Below are positions 1-12,633 of a stretch of 64,000 bases of DNA, piece after piece. This DNA comes from Epiperipatus broadwayi (taxonomy: Eukaryota > Onychophora > Udeonychophora > Euonychophora > Peripatidae). The stretch lies in NCBI GenBank assembly GCA_028023455.1, contig JAQFVV010000515.1:310001-374000 (forward strand), in the 5' to 3' direction. Below the pieces are notes generated by a model. The model worked only from the letters and a program-made list of their open reading frames with translations, made no database searches and was not told where the DNA came from. Position 1 is the stretch's first letter. Every line of letters starts with the position of its first letter. A program made the translations under genes and the position numbers.

Positions 1-1679
1 TTTTTTGGATTATGGCTGCTTATTGGTTAAAATTAAGATAGCTCTTCTGGTGTTCATGTCTACATTGTCTTAAAGCCAGTGGTAAGTTCTGAAAGCCATT
101 CTCTCTATAGTTGAATGAATGCTGGTCTGATTTTTTAAAAAGGGTTTGAGTAGTTATGATTTTTTTTGCATGACCTATAACAGGGTGGCCAAACTTTTAG
201 ACATTAGAGGTGACTTTTTTGGTGAAAGGATACCTGAGGATGACTATATATTTTTTCAGGGCTTCAAATTGGAAACCAGAAAAAAATGTTATTTTTGCTG
301 GAACGGAAAAAAATAATGAAGTCCTGGTTTTTTTAGAATGTACTTATGAATTGGTGCTTTTTTGTAAGGGCTTTTTAGGTATTTACAAATATTGGTGACA
401 TTTTTAGAAGATACTTAGGAACTGATGATTTTTTTTTCTATATGATATGAACTGTTGAAGACATTTTACTATGACTAAATTAACTCAGCTCCTTCTAATA
501 TTACAATTTGTTCATGTCACTTTATAAAATTATTAAATTACTATATGACATGTTTTAAAACGTTCACAACTTCTTTGTTTTAAAATGAGTTCTTTAAAAT
601 CTTGTTTCTCCAGGACAAGTTATTTTCATTTCTCATAAGGAAAATGGCAATTAAATATTTCTAAGAATTTTAGCTCTAGCATTACATAAAACTAATTTAA
701 TTCTTTTCAGCTTCTTCCAACCTGCATGTATTTTTGAGATTGACAATAAAAACAGATGTTATTTTAAATTTAACTATTTTTAAATGAGAATAATTTTGAA
801 TTTTCACTTTAATATTTTTTATATTCAAATCAGATCTGAATTTATCACCATAATTTGTCAATGTTCATGTCAGTTTCACAGTCAATTTCCAGATATCTTG
901 TGGTCACCCCTGGTAACTAGGAAGAAAAGGGAACACAGTGCAATAATGTATATATGTCAAATTTGATTAGTGAATGTACATGTAGTACAAAGGTCTCAGT
1001 TAAAAAAATCAATGATATATCTTTATATAACATCAACAATATATATATATATAAGTCATAACAAAAAAGATCTTTTCAGAAATATTAATTTTTGCCCTTT
1101 CCAATGTGCTTCAACTAATTTACAATTACATAGCCAAAAAAAGCTTTTTGTATATGATTATTATTATATATAGTGATGCTGTTATATAAAGATATTTTAT
1201 ATTATATCATTGATTTATTTAAGTATATGTAAAAGCAGTATTTCCATTTTTGATGAAGAGTTTAAATGTAGCAATAAAAAATGAAAATGGATATTGACAT
1301 TTTCATTTCTTCTGGGTAGAGGGTATTGTTATGGCTATGCCTTAGACCCCATTAAATAGTATAGCCTGAACACAAAAGCTTCTTGGCCAATCTGTAAAAG
1401 TTAAGCAAGCATACTAATAAATGGCCCTGATGAATTTAAAAGTCTATGAAAACCTATTTTAAGGTAAGGACAGAAATAGATAAATAATATTTTAAAGAAA
1501 ATTGGATAGAGAATTCATATATTCCATTGAAAAGTGTAAATTATTAAAGGTATTCAAATTATAGACTAAAATATTGGTGCGGATTAATTTTTTTTGTAAT
1601 TTTGCATTTTTATTTCATTTTCTATCTTTTGAGTATTGTTAAGAAAAAAAATTAATTAATCTAATTTATTGAAAGGAGA
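1..1679. other. AT-rich DNA without a recognisable gene
   Basis: Only short, low-complexity open frames occur here and none resembles a known protein. Between about 200 and 440 there are loosely repeated T-run blocks separated by similar G-rich words, which may be a decayed minisatellite. No promoter or RNA gene was recognised. Confidence 0.5.
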
Positions 1680-1968
1680 CCCTTTGATTCCTCTTGGAGG
1701 CCTTAAAGGAACCGAGCAGGGCAAATTCCTAATGTCCACTCCATACGTTCTTGTCATTGCAGCTGTTATTACTATGTGATTATTCATATAGTATACGAAC
1801 ATTGATGGGCTGCTCACCAACACACATTAGCCAGCTTAGTGAGTTTATTGGCTTTTTACCTCTGAGTTTAAGATCAAGAAACACCGTGGTATTTCTTCTC
1901 AGTGCCTGATAAGGCAGAATGAATGTTTGTGTAAATGATAAATATTTTTCCAATACATATATACAATT

Positions 1969-2814
1969 ATGGCAGACAAAAATAAAGCATGGCCCTTATT
2001 CCCAGGAGGCTGTAAAGTCACCAACCAAGGCAGCGGTTGGTGGCCAAAGGCGGAGGGTGCTAAGAATTCCCTGATTGCAGACCCAGGCTGCCATTTGATG
2101 ACGACTTTTTATTTATGTACTTACAACTGCAGATCACTTTCAAGTGAAGGAAGATTGCAAGAATTAGAAGAAGAATGGTCTTATATTAAATGGGACATTA
2201 TTGGACTTTGTGAAGTTAGAAGAAAAGGAGAAGAAACAATCGATTTAAAAAGTGGACATATACTCTATTATAAAGGCACACATATTGGAAATACAAGTGG
2301 AGTAGGATTCATTATAAATAAAAAGTGGAAGAACAATATTGTGGAGATTGTTGGTGTATCGGACAGAGTGGCAAGATTAGTTATACAACTTAATAGCAGA
2401 TACCAAATGCAGATAATTCAGGTTTATGCCCCAACAAGTTCTCATAGTGATGAAGTAGTAGAAGATTTTTATATGGATGTACAAAAGACTTTTGATCAGA
2501 GTAAACAACATTTTAAAATTGTTATGGGAGACTTTAATGCTAGAATTGGTAGACAAATGAAAGATGAAATTGCTGTAGGTAATTTTGGTTATGGTAATAG
2601 AAATGAGAGAGGACATAGACTTGTGGAGTTTGCAGAAAAAGAAAAACTTTATATTATGAATTCATTTTTTGAGAAAAATGTTAAAAGGAAATGGACATGG
2701 AAGCATCCAAATGAAGGTACAGCAGAATTGGATTATATTTTGACTAACAGAAAATACATATTTCAAGAGTCTAATGTTTTTAATAATTTAACACAGGAAG
2801 TGATCATCGATTAG
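1969..2814 (+). pseudogene. LINE endonuclease domain (5' part of broken ORF)
   Basis: The 281-residue frame encodes an exonuclease-endonuclease-phosphatase fold, the domain that nicks target DNA to prime reverse transcription. Visible motifs are TYN near residue 51, the catalytic glutamate in CEVRRKG at residue 82, QVYAPT at 151-156 and MGDFNARIG at 186-194. The terminal SDH motif of the family falls in another frame: at about 2799-2806 the bases for Ser-Asp-His-Arg are present one step out of register, so this frame stops at 2814. The N-terminal 45 residues look unlike the family and may be leader sequence read through. Such genes are often mislabelled craniofacial development protein 2-like in databases. 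Confidence 0.88.
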
Positions 2815-3887
2815 TAAGGTGTAAGTTACATGTTAATGTAAAACTAGAGAGACAAAAATTATTAAGAAAAACAATATTTACAGTTGATATTCCTAATCTT
2901 CAGAAACATTCTAATGAATTTAAATTAGAACTTACAAATAGGTTTCAAGTGTTAGGAGATTTTGAACATGATTCAGATTTGAATGATATTAATAGGAAAA
3001 TAAGTGATACACTTTTAAAAACTGCAACAAAGATAGCTGGTAGAAAAAAGCAATTGACCAATAAAAAATTTTTTGAGACTAGAGAATTTATGAAGAAAAG
3101 AAGGAATATGAAGATATACAAAAATGATGTATTAAAAAGAATTGAATATCTCGAGTTTTGTAAAATGGTACGAAAAAGAGTTGAAAATGATATAAGAAAG
3201 TATAACTGTGAAATAGCAAGGAAAGCTGTAGAAGAAAATAAGTCTCAAAAATGTTAAACAACATTTTGGTATTGGTAGGAAATTTATATCTGCAATAAGA
3301 AAAAAAGATGGAATTATCAAGAATTATATAGTAATAAAGAACAAGTACCTCCTATATCTATTACATCTTCCGAATTGCCCAGAATTTTAAATGAAGAAGT
3401 GAGACATGCAATTAAGTGTATGAAGAAAGTAAAGGCTCCAGGAAATGATGGAATTATAATTGATATATTAAAAGAAGCAGGTGAAGAAATAGAAACAATT
3501 TTAGCAAAGTTATATACCAAATGTCTAAATGATAAAGATGTACCGGAAGATTGGAAGAATGCAGTAATAATATTAATATTTAAAAAAGGTGATAAAGAAG
3601 ATATTAGAAATTACAGACCTATCAGCCTTTTATCAGTTTTATATAAAATTTTTACCAAGATAATTACAACTCGTCTACAGAGAACTTTGGATTTCCACCA
3701 ACCAAGAGAACAAGCTGGATTTAAAAGTGGTTTTAGTACAATAGATCATATCCAGGTATTGAGAGAAGTCATAGAAAGGACAAACGAATATAAGTTGTCA
3801 TTATGTTTTGGATTTGTAGATTATGAAAAGGCATTTGATTCTATACACATTTCTTCAGTGATTAAAGCATTGGTCATCAAGGTATAG
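2803..3887 (+). pseudogene. LINE linker and N-terminal reverse transcriptase (fingers/palm), broken
   Basis: After the frameshift near 2800 the coding signal continues through a lysine-rich linker (open 2949-3257) and resumes at 3375-3887 after a deletion of about 45 bp relative to the sister copy. The 3375-3887 frame holds KAPGNDGI (residues 20-27), the YRPISLLSVLYK motif, the QAGFKSGFST motif and FVDYEKAFDS, which carries the first catalytic aspartate of the RT palm. The frame ends at 3887 because one A is missing near 3873 where copy 2 reads TTGGATCATC. The part 3888-4027 continues in another frame and includes the GVRQGDSISP motif at about 3982-4010. Confidence 0.85.
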
Positions 3888-4027
3888 ATCCAGGATATTG
3901 TCATATTTTAAAGAATATTTATAAAAATGCAACAGCAACAATTAGATTACATAATGATACTGGAAAAATCAACATTGAGAAAGGTGTAAGACAAGGTGAC
4001 TCCATATCTCCAAAACTCCTTACAGCA

Positions 4028-4870
4028 GTGCTGCAAGAAGTATTTTGTGGATTAAAATGGGAAACTAAAGGACTGAAAGTAAATGGAGAGTATTTAAGTC
4101 ATTTAGATTTCGCAGATGATGTATTTGTTTTTGCAAATAATGCTTCAGAGCTGCAGGAAATGTTGCAGGAGTTAGCAGATGAAAGTAGAAAAGTAGGACT
4201 AAAGATAAATGTTAAAAAGACTAAAGTAATGTTTAATCGATTTGCTCAAAATATGAAAATAAAGATTGATTATGAAGAATTAGAAGAAGTTAACAGTTAC
4301 AAATACCTTGGTCAGATTATTAATACAGATGGAAACATAATGGAAGAAATTAATCATAGAATTAAACTTGGTTGGAGTGCTTTTGGTAGAAATAACTTGA
4401 TACTAAAAGGAAATATGCCTATGTGTTTAAAAAGGATGGTTTTTAACAAATGTGTTTTACCAGTTCTTACTTATGGATCTGAGACTTGGACACTTAATAG
4501 AAGAGCAATACAGAGACTTCAGACCACTCAAAGGAGTATGGAGAGATGTATGTTGGGAGTAACAAGAAGAGATCGAAAATGCAATGTATGGGTAAGACAA
4601 CAAACAGGTGTTACTGACCTTATTGAAAAAATTAAAAGATTGAAATGGAGTTGGGCTGGACATATTGCTAGAAGAGATGATAATAGATGGACAATTGAAA
4701 TTTTAAACTGGATTCCAAGAGATTGTAAAAGACCCAGAAAGAGACCACATGTGAGATGGATGGATGAAATAAGAAAATGTGCAGGGGTGTTGTGGAGAAG
4801 AAAAGCTAAAGATCGGAGATGGATTAAACTTGGAGAGACCTTCATCCTGCAGTGGATTGATAATGGTTGA
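4028..4870 (+). pseudogene. LINE reverse transcriptase C-terminal half
   Basis: The 280-residue frame contains the RT catalytic box as FADD (residues 28-31, LDFADDVFVFA), then GLKINVKKTKVM and YLGQIIN, the thumb region SETWTLNRR, and a basic C-terminal domain with WAGHIARRDD. It is the best preserved part of this LINE. It begins inside the palm, so it is the tail of a longer ORF and not a gene of its own. The stop codon is followed at once by the GATGATGATT tail. Confidence 0.87.
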
Positions 4871-4880
4871 TGATGATTTT

Positions 4881-6315
4881 GCAATCTATCTAATTATGGT
4901 AATTAAGAAAGAATTTATTTATCTTGTGATTTTTATGAAAACAAAATAATTAAATTTGGAAATCTTAATGAAAATGTATGTAAGAAAGAAAAGTATTTTT
5001 GTAATTTTTTAAAAAAAATACAAAATGTCATTTTGGTATCATAAAAAAATGTAATTAGTTTAAATTAATGAGAAGACAATAATAGAAAGGGCACCTCAAT
5101 TGCACTGTGCAATTGGAATAGCATATGTGTAAACAGAGTGAAATATGTTGGAGGGGATTTATATCGTCCTAAAAAGAACTCAGGACAGGAATTAAAAAGG
5201 CATAGAGTTTGCAAAAGATCTCAACTTTTTAAGACTTTATCAACTGCATTCAGGAGAAATTAACTAGTCAGAACGACATCTCCTAGTTGTTTAAGAAGCT
5301 TCAAAATCATGAACTCTCATTCAACTAATATGGAAATTTATGAGTAAGATATATGCGATATATATTTCCCACAAATAAAATAATAAATGCATAAAGCAAG
5401 AGAATAAATGAAGTGCAATAAATAAATAAATGGCTATTTGATTTTATTTCACTAAGTACTTTTGAAGGAATACATTCATTATAAAGCTGTGTGCAAAGTG
5501 AATTGCAGAGTAAAACTGTTGTTATGAGAAATGCAAAGTGTATGCAAATTATGTTTGCCATTTTTTGGAAATTGCATAATGCGTATCTCTTTTGTTCATC
5601 AAGTTATAGTCGAAGTTAATAAAATAAGCCTCTTTAATCTTTCTCTTTAAGTTGTGGTGCTCCCTGCACATGACTTGAGGGTTGTCTGGAATGCAGGGGT
5701 GGCCTGTAGAAGTACTGTGCTGTGCGGAGATGAATGTGTGCATGGGGTCTGTTTATGCTTTATGATAAGCGTACGTGTGCTGTGAGAGCTTTGTGTGTAA
5801 TGCTGCTTTTGTTTCACCATAGTATGATATGAGGCAATTGTTGTATGGACATGCTATGTTGTATATTGCTTACTGTGTTTGTATTGGAGAAAGCTGATCT
5901 TTAGTATTGTTGAGAAGTGTATTAAAATTGGGAATGTGAAATTTATGCTATCGTCGAAAGTCTCTCTATGAAGGGATAAAGCCTTTATTAATGTACTGGT
6001 TGAACCTAAAACTGTGTAACTAGGTGCCAACTTTGTGTTCTTTGTGTCCATACTAATAACTGATGTAATAAAAATAAATAGTAGCCTGCTATCTCTTGAT
6101 TATGACGAACATGTAATTGATATGTGCAATCTAAATGTAATATTTTACCTGCAAGTAATGAAGAATAGCCAAAGAATTGGATAAATTATTGAACTTTGTA
6201 TGTTTATTGACTATTATGTATATAAAATTAGCCCAAAGCTTCAAACCTATAGTTGATTAATAATAAAAATCAAATTTTGAACAAAATTTTATCGGTAAGA
6301 TTCATTTTTTTTAGG
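4881..6315. other. Intergenic AT-rich stretch with an unclassified GC-richer patch
   Basis: The stretch has no supported gene. The section around 5650-5830 is richer in GC and has TG/GT-rich words, unlike its surroundings, and may be a decayed repeat. The open frames here are short and unconvincing. Confidence 0.4.
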
Positions 6316-6571
6316 TAAAGCCCTTATTAAACCATTAAACATCACATGATCACTATCTCTTATACTAGCACATATTTGTTTATAAACAAAGCAAAACTCT
6401 CCATACAGTATTGCCACCCTGTGCCAACCACGGTAATCAATAAATGCCAGAAGGCTTGTGCATTAGATAGGGATTTTATGCACAAGCCTCTGGCATTCAT
6501 GGATTACTCTGGTTGGTACAGGGTGGCAATACTGTATGGAGAGTTTTGCTTCATTTATAAAGCCCTTATTA
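6316..6571 (-). mobile_element. Hairpin insertion 1 with 14-bp flanking direct repeats
   Basis: Arms of about 83 bp at 6380-6462 and 6478-6560 are near-perfect inverted repeats around a short loop. The direct repeat TAAAGCCCTTATTA occurs at 6316-6329 and 6558-6571 and looks like a target-site duplication. Between the left repeat and the left arm lies a tail of about 50 nt (minus-strand AAGAGATAGTGATCATGTGAT). The same tail recurs beside the hairpins at 12.1 and 30.3 kb and the partial copies at 29.0 and 50.3 kb. It has no coding capacity. Confidence 0.75.
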
Positions 6572-6899
6572 TAACATATATCTTAATTTTTATTTTGTCT
6601 TTGATGCATAATATTTCTGTTATTATAACACATATTATATTAATTACAACAAGCGTAATTATATGAATAAACATAAAACATCAATCAATTTAACTAATAA
6701 TTGACTAACGATAAATGAATGAAAAATTTTATAGTATACATTTATTTATTTTTTTGTTTAGTTCTCTTTTTTGTACATATTGTATTATTGTAATAATAGA
6801 TTTTAGTTTAAATTTTAAATAAAAGAAATATATGTCATTATGTGTAATACATTGAAAAGAGCTAAAATCAACATTTGCTGATAAGAGCTTTTATATATT

Positions 6900-9060
6900 A
6901 TTATTGAAATACATATTTCAAGATTGTAATGTTCTTAATAAATTTAACACAGGAAGTGATCACTGATTAGTAAAATGTAAGATACATGTTAATGCAAAAC
7001 TAGAGAGACAAAAATTATTAAGAAAAACAATATTTACAGTTGATATTCCTAATCTTCAGAAGCATTCTAATGAATTTAAATTAAAACTTACAAATCGGTT
7101 TTAAGTATTAGTAGATTTTGAACATGATTCAGATTTGAGCGTCATTAATAGGAAAATAAGTGATGCACTTTTAAAAACTGCAACAAAGATAGCTGGTAGA
7201 AAAAAGCAGCAATTGCCCAGTAAAATTTCTATTGAGACTAGAGAATTTATGAAGAAAAGAAGGAATACGAGGATATACAACAATGATACATCAAAAAAGA
7301 TTAAATATCTCGAATTTTGTAAAATGGTGCAGAAAAGAGTTGAAAATGATATAAGAAAATATAATTGTGAACTAGCAAGGAAAGTTGTAGAAGAGAATAA
7401 AAGTCTAAAGAGTGTAAAACAACATTTTGGTATTGGTAGGAAATTTATATCTGCAATAAGAAAAAAAGATGGCATTATTACTAAAAAGAGAGATGACATT
7501 ACAAAATGTGTAGAAGACTTCTATCAAGAATTATATAGTAATAAAGAACAAGTGCCTCCTATACATATTATATCTTCCAAATTGCCCAGAATTTTGAATG
7601 AGGAAGTGAGACATGCAATTAAATTTATGAAGAAAGGAAAGGCTCCAGGTAATGATGTAATTGATATATTAAAAAAAGCAGGTGAAGAAATAGAATTTTT
7701 TTTAGCAAAGTTATATACCAAATGTCTAAATGATAAAAATGTACCAGATGATTGGAAGAATGCAGTATTAATATTTAAAAAAGGTGATAAAGAAGATATT
7801 AGAAATTACAGACCTATCAGTCCTTTATCAGTTTTATACAAATTTTTACTAAGATAATTACAACTCGTCTACAGAAAACACTGGATTTCCATCAACCAAG
7901 AGAACAAACTGGATTTAAAAGTGGTTTTAGTACAGTAGATCATATCCTGGTATTGAGAGAAATTATAGAAAGGACAAATGAATATGAGTTGCCATTATGC
8001 TTAGGATTTGTAGACTTTGAAAAGGCATTCGATTCTATAAACATTTCTTAAGTGATTAAAGCATTGGATCATCAAGGTATAGATCCAGGATATTGTCATA
8101 TTTTGAAGAATATTTATAAAAATGCAACAGCAACAATTAGATTATATAATGATAGTAGGAAAATCAACAATGAAACGGGTGTAAGACAGGGTGACTGTAT
8201 ATCTCCAAAACTTTTTACAGCAGTGCTGCAAGAAATATTTTGTGGATTAAAATGGGAAGCTAAAGTAATGAAAATAAATGGAGATTATTTAAGTCATTTA
8301 GATTTTGCAGATGATGTGGTTGTTTTTGCAAATAATGCTTTAGAGCTACAGGAAATGTTGCAGGAGTTATCAGATGAAAGTAGGACTAAAGATAAATGTT
8401 AAAAAGACTAAAGTAATGTTTAATAGATTTTCTCAAAATATGAAAATAAAGATTGATTATGATGAGTTAGAAGTTAACCGTTACAAATCCCTTGGTCAGA
8501 TTATTAATACAGATGGAAATATAATGGATGAAATTATTCATAGAATTAAATTTGCTTGGAGTGCTTTTGATAGAAATAACTTGATACTAAAAGGAAATAT
8601 GCCTATGTGTTTGAAAAGGAAGGTTTTTAATAAATGTGTTTTGCCAGTTCTTACTTATGGATCTGAGAAAGGGACACTTAATAGAAGAGCAATACAGAGA
8701 CTTCAGACCACTCAAAGAAGTATGGAGAGATGCATGTTGGGAGTAACAGAAGGGATTGAAAACACAATGTATGGTAAGAGAGACAAACAGGTGTTACTGA
8801 CCTCATTGAAAAAATTAAAAGACTGAAGTGGAGTTGGGCTGGACATATTGTTAAAAGAGATGAAAGCAAATGGACAATTGAAATTTTAAACTGGATTCCA
8901 AGAGATTGTAAAAGACCCAGAAAGAGACCACATGTGAGATGGATAAAATAAGAAAGTGTGCAGGGGTGATGTGGAGAAGAGAAGCTAAAGATAAGAAAAG
9001 GTGGATTGAACTTGGAGAGACCTTCATCCTGCAGTGGACTGGTAATGGTTGATGATGATA
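6900..9060 (+). mobile_element. RTE-like LINE, copy 2, 5'-truncated
   Basis: Homology with copy 1 starts abruptly at about 6907, equivalent to position ~2752 of copy 1 near the end of the endonuclease domain. It runs to the same GGTTGATGATGAT tail at about 9046-9060. Loss of the 5' end is the usual result of incomplete target-primed reverse transcription. The two copies look about 90% alike by eye. Confidence 0.87.
7090..9050 (+). pseudogene. LINE reverse transcriptase remnant (copy 2)
   Basis: Frames 7135-7857, 8052-8402 and 8374-8826 together cover linker, RT palm and C-terminal domain. Motifs seen are KAPGND near 7640, [12 protein letters not shown] near 7808, FVDFEKAFDS near 8008-8037, GVRQGDCISPK near 8180 and LDFADDVVVFA near 8300-8330. 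It is broken by a frameshift near 7850, a stop just after the first catalytic Asp motif (about 8048) and frameshifts near 8390 and 8810. The palm aspartates are still legible, but no continuous enzyme can be made. Confidence 0.83.
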
Positions 9061-10500
9061 ATTCTTATTATATATACGGTTATTGCCGTTATATAAAGAT
9101 ATTTTATATGTTCATTTAACTTTTTTTTTTCTTCTGAACTTTAATATTTCTGGTTATTATAACATCTACTTTAATGTTTATTTTGTTTTGCTCTTTAAAT
9201 ATTTCTGGTTATTATGCTTTTGTATATGTAAATTAATAATAATAATTATGTGAAAATGGGTTCCAACCATTCATTAAGCATATTAGGGATCAAATTTAGT
9301 TAAGTTAAATGAATTTCTCTGCTACGAATATATGTTTTAATATTTATTTATATTAGATTTGTATAAAAGGATATAGTAATGATTGTAAATATTTTAGTTA
9401 ATGTAAATAAATTTTGTTTTTTATTTATATTATTTTTAAATCGAAATGTTCATTTCTTGCTCACATTCCAAATCTAAATTAGAAATAATTTACAAACATC
9501 CTGAAAAAACTACATGTTTAACTGAGAAGTTAAAAGAATGATGATGTTGCCAAAGGAGCTCCTAAAGGCATTCTTTCAGCAGTGAAATGGTGGCTTAGGG
9601 ATACTTATAAAAATGCTTGTGGATGTGAGAGTTTTTTGCTTTACCCTCCAAGTATTGCTTTGGTGTAACATGGTCAGGAAATCTGACTAGTGATTTGATC
9701 ACCATCACCAATGACAATATACTACAATAGACCCAAATGAGGTTTGGTATACTTGTAGGTTGTTTCTTATGGATCACACTTAAATGCACGATAGAGAACA
9801 TTTATCTTGAATCATCATTATCATCGAAAAGAATGGGGGGGGGATCTGTGCACAGTATAATATCAGAGCAGCTTTCCAAAACAATAGTATTCTATAAAGA
9901 ATCCTAATTTCTACCGCATCCAAAGTTGATATGCTAAAAAACAAAAATTGCATTGGCAAAATACCATGATCTGGAAGGAAGGATGGTGAAATCAACTATT
10001 CCATTGAGAAATGACTAATGGAAAAAAAAAAAAAAAATTTATCTAAAATAGATAATCATGCATGTATATAATTGGGAAAAGCCATGATTTTATTAGTCAG
10101 AGATGAAATAATGAAAAGAAGAAAATTTAAAGCTGCTCACATGATAATGATAAATAATCCCTTAAATCAAACTAGTATGATAATTTGTAATTAATCTTGC
10201 TTAAAACAAATGGAGAAATTAGAGGACTTCTACTAACAATTCTCTTTAACGGAAAGGTGTAGTTGGAGTTAGAGAATGACCTTAAATTCTATATTCATGA
10301 ATCTAAAAAAATCTCAAGTTCAATTCCCATGCTAGTAATAGCCACTGGTCAGCTAGCAACAATTGAAGATAGGAAAATAATACCATTCGAAACAATGTAA
10401 TGTATACCAATTTGTGTACTATTATTAACAGGCAAATGAATCTGAAGAGTTTAAAGAAAGTTGGAATTTTTCTAAAAACATTTAACAATTAATTTTTGAT
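9061..10500. other. AT-rich DNA with an unidentified GC-richer block (9530-9990)
   Basis: The block from about 9530 to 9990 has more balanced composition than its flanks and two overlapping minus-strand frames (9595-9801 and 9780-9995) in different phases. They could be a frameshifted relic of a coding element. I recognise no domain in either. A poly(A) tract at 10,021-10,037 follows. Confidence 0.35.
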
Positions 10501-10525
10501 AGCAAGTAGGACTGAAAATTTCTAA

Positions 10526-10586
10526 AATTTTAACCAATTATTAAAACACATAACGAGTTTTTTTCTTAATAATTGGTTAAAAAAAA
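10526..10586. repeat. Short palindrome
   Basis: The arms around TTTTAACCAATTATTA and TAATAATTGGTTAAAA are inverted copies separated by about 24 bp. It may be a small MITE or a chance AT-rich hairpin. Confidence 0.45.
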
Positions 10587-11019
10587 CAAGAAAATTTAAT
10601 TAACTATATGTACTTTAAGTTCAGTGACAAGTTACATACTTGGATAAATAATATAACAAAACAATAACACTTGAGCATCATCTCAATGTTTGCCATTCTT
10701 TTAATATAATTTATTCTAACATCTAAACTTCAGAGTTACACCATAAACTTAATGCATCCTTATATCAATAATATACATAATTATTTAAACTTTAATAAAA
10801 TTTAAATCTTTCTCAAAAGTTTCTAATATATTTTTGCATTGCTTTAATCCCATTTAAAAATTTCAAAACAATCACTTCTGTACATTTGAATCCAACACGT
10901 TTTTATATTTTTTTATTTCATTTTACTGATAGTTTTGACTAATTCTTTTTTTCCACATCCCATTTATATCATCGAATGTAAATTTTACTAATCAATAGAA
11001 ACCAGATTATAAAGGTTAA

Positions 11020-11700
11020 TAAATCCCTAGCCACTGTTATCCTATCCAATATACCCAAACTAGTTTCTGTCAGTGAACTTTAGATCTTGAAGGAATGCGC
11101 CTAGATCTTTTGAATCTAATGCATTTTTCTTTAGCAATCATCTTATTAAGCATTACAATCTGACTTTTACTAATTACAAAAACTTACACTAAGGGGCATC
11201 AATATAGTGAGGAAAAAAAGAATTTGCTGCTGAACAGTGTGTTATGTGACGTTCAATTGGTTTAATACCAATTCCAGCTGGAAAATAGAAGTGCCTATAG
11301 TTGGTAAAAACTAAGGTTATCATAATATGTAAATACTGAATTGGTTTCAGATCTATATAACTATACAAGCATAGTGGCTTAGATTGAAAATATTAATAAA
11401 TTTTTAAATTTGGGTTAATAGTTTGATAGTAAAAAAAAAAACAATACAAAATGGCTGTTAGGGAAAAAGTGCATTAGATCCAAAAGACCCAGATGCACTG
11501 TTACAAGATGCAAAGCTCCTCACCGATGAAAGCCAAAGTTAGAAAATAGTCTAAAGATATTGAATAGGATAACATATTAAGCATTACAAATCCTATGGAT
11601 TACTAAAATTTACATTACGAGACATAAATATAACTGTTGTAAGACAAAAAAATGCTGCTATCTGATGATTAATTGGTTATAATTATTTTTGACTGATTCG
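11020..11700. repeat. Two diverged copies of a dispersed repeat module
   Basis: The section about 11,020-11,290 and the section about 11,455-11,700 share words. Both have an ATTAAGCATTACAA block followed by a GCTGCT...TTAATTGGTT block in the same order. A neighbouring GATCC/CTATCCAATAT module matches the inner part of the palindromic insertion at 12,070-12,633. Related pieces occur at about 24,378-24,440, 27,884-27,990 and 28,868-28,930. Confidence 0.5.
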
Positions 11701-12069
11701 TCTTCATCAGTTTTTAAAATTTGTTTGAACAAAAACATCAGTTCTTAATTTCATTGAAACAAATTTTGGTATTTGTACATTATCCTGTTTACCAAGCTTA
11801 TCAGCCATTTTTTGTTGAATTATACAGTTTTGGGCACATACAATATACAGTTAAAATAAAATGGTTGAAAAGAAGCAATTATACTTAATAGTTTTATTTT
11901 TTTTTATTATTATTTTAAAAAAGAAAAAATAACTACAAAAATTAATTTTATATTCCACTTTATTTTTTTTTCATTAAGTTAACTTATTAATATAAAAATA
12001 TAAGAAACATAAAATATCATATTGTGCCCATTAATGCAGACTTCAACTTATTGATATATATGTAAAAAA

Positions 12070-12633
12070 GAAATGTAAAGTGTTATTAAAACAGGCAAAA
12101 TTCTCCATACAGTAGTGCCACTCAGTGCAAACCAGAGTAATCAATGGATGCCAGAAGGCTTGTGCATAAAGTCCCCATCTAGTGCCTATTCATCCAATAA
12201 CCCCAGTCTAGTTTCTCGCTTGTGGCTTTCGTCAGTGAGGAGCCTTGGATCTGAAAGCACTGCACTTAAGTAGTGCCTACTCATTCAGTATCCCCAGACT
12301 AGTTTCTAGCTTATGGATTTGGTCAGTGAAAAACCTTGGATCTGAGAGCCCTGCACCTAGATCTTAGGTGCAGTGCACTCAGATCTACGGCTCCTCACTG
12401 ATGAAAGCCGGTGCAATGCTCTCAGATCCGAGGCTCCTCACTGACGAAAGCCACAAGCTAGAAACTAGTCTGGGGATATTGGATGAGTAGGCACTAGATA
12501 GGTATTTTTTGCACAAGCCTTCTGGCATCCATTGATTACTCTGGCTTGCACTGAGTGGCACTACTGTATGGAGAGTAATAACAGTTATGAGCAAGCATAA
12601 GAAATGGTGATTATGTGAAATGCAAAGTGTCAT
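12070..12633 (+). mobile_element. Hairpin insertion 2, large palindrome with 17-bp flanking direct repeats
   Basis: Outer arms at about 12,098-12,178 and 12,497-12,578 match the stem of the 6.3-kb hairpin (CTCCATACAGTA, GCCAGAAGGCTTGTGCA). The interior holds a roughly 85-bp module twice in tandem (from about 12,186 and 12,275) and then inverted (about 12,365-12,495), so the whole unit is a nested palindrome. Imperfect direct repeats GAAATGTAAAGTGTTAT (12,070-12,086) and GAAATGCAAAGTGTCAT (12,617-12,633) match at 15 of 17 bases. A tail with AAGAAATGGTGATTATGTGA lies between the right arm and the right repeat. Confidence 0.7.

Larger units (their letters stand above)
1680..4880 (+). mobile_element. 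RTE-like LINE, copy 1, near full length but broken
   Basis: This is a non-LTR retrotransposon with an apurinic-type endonuclease domain followed by a reverse transcriptase. It has a short 3' end finishing in TTGATGATGATT and no poly(A), which is usual for RTE-clade LINEs. The GC-richer stretch from about 1680 to 1968 is probably its 5' leader. A second copy lies at 6900-9060. Compared with it, this copy lacks about 45 bp near 3320 and one base near 3873. The reading frame also shifts near 2800. Each half still carries recognisable motifs, so the insertion is moderately young but cannot make a full protein. The clade call rests on motif style and the tail, not on a tree. Confidence 0.88.

Noticed and set aside
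9595-9995. Frameshifted coding gene on the minus strand
   Set aside because: The composition is suggestive, but no motif could be named in either frame, so it was left as an unclassified block.
11655-11690. Additional hammerhead core (CTGATGA)
   Set aside because: The heptamer is present but no paired stem followed by GAAA occurs; the same holds for CTGATGA words near 1,434, 12,400 and 37,727.
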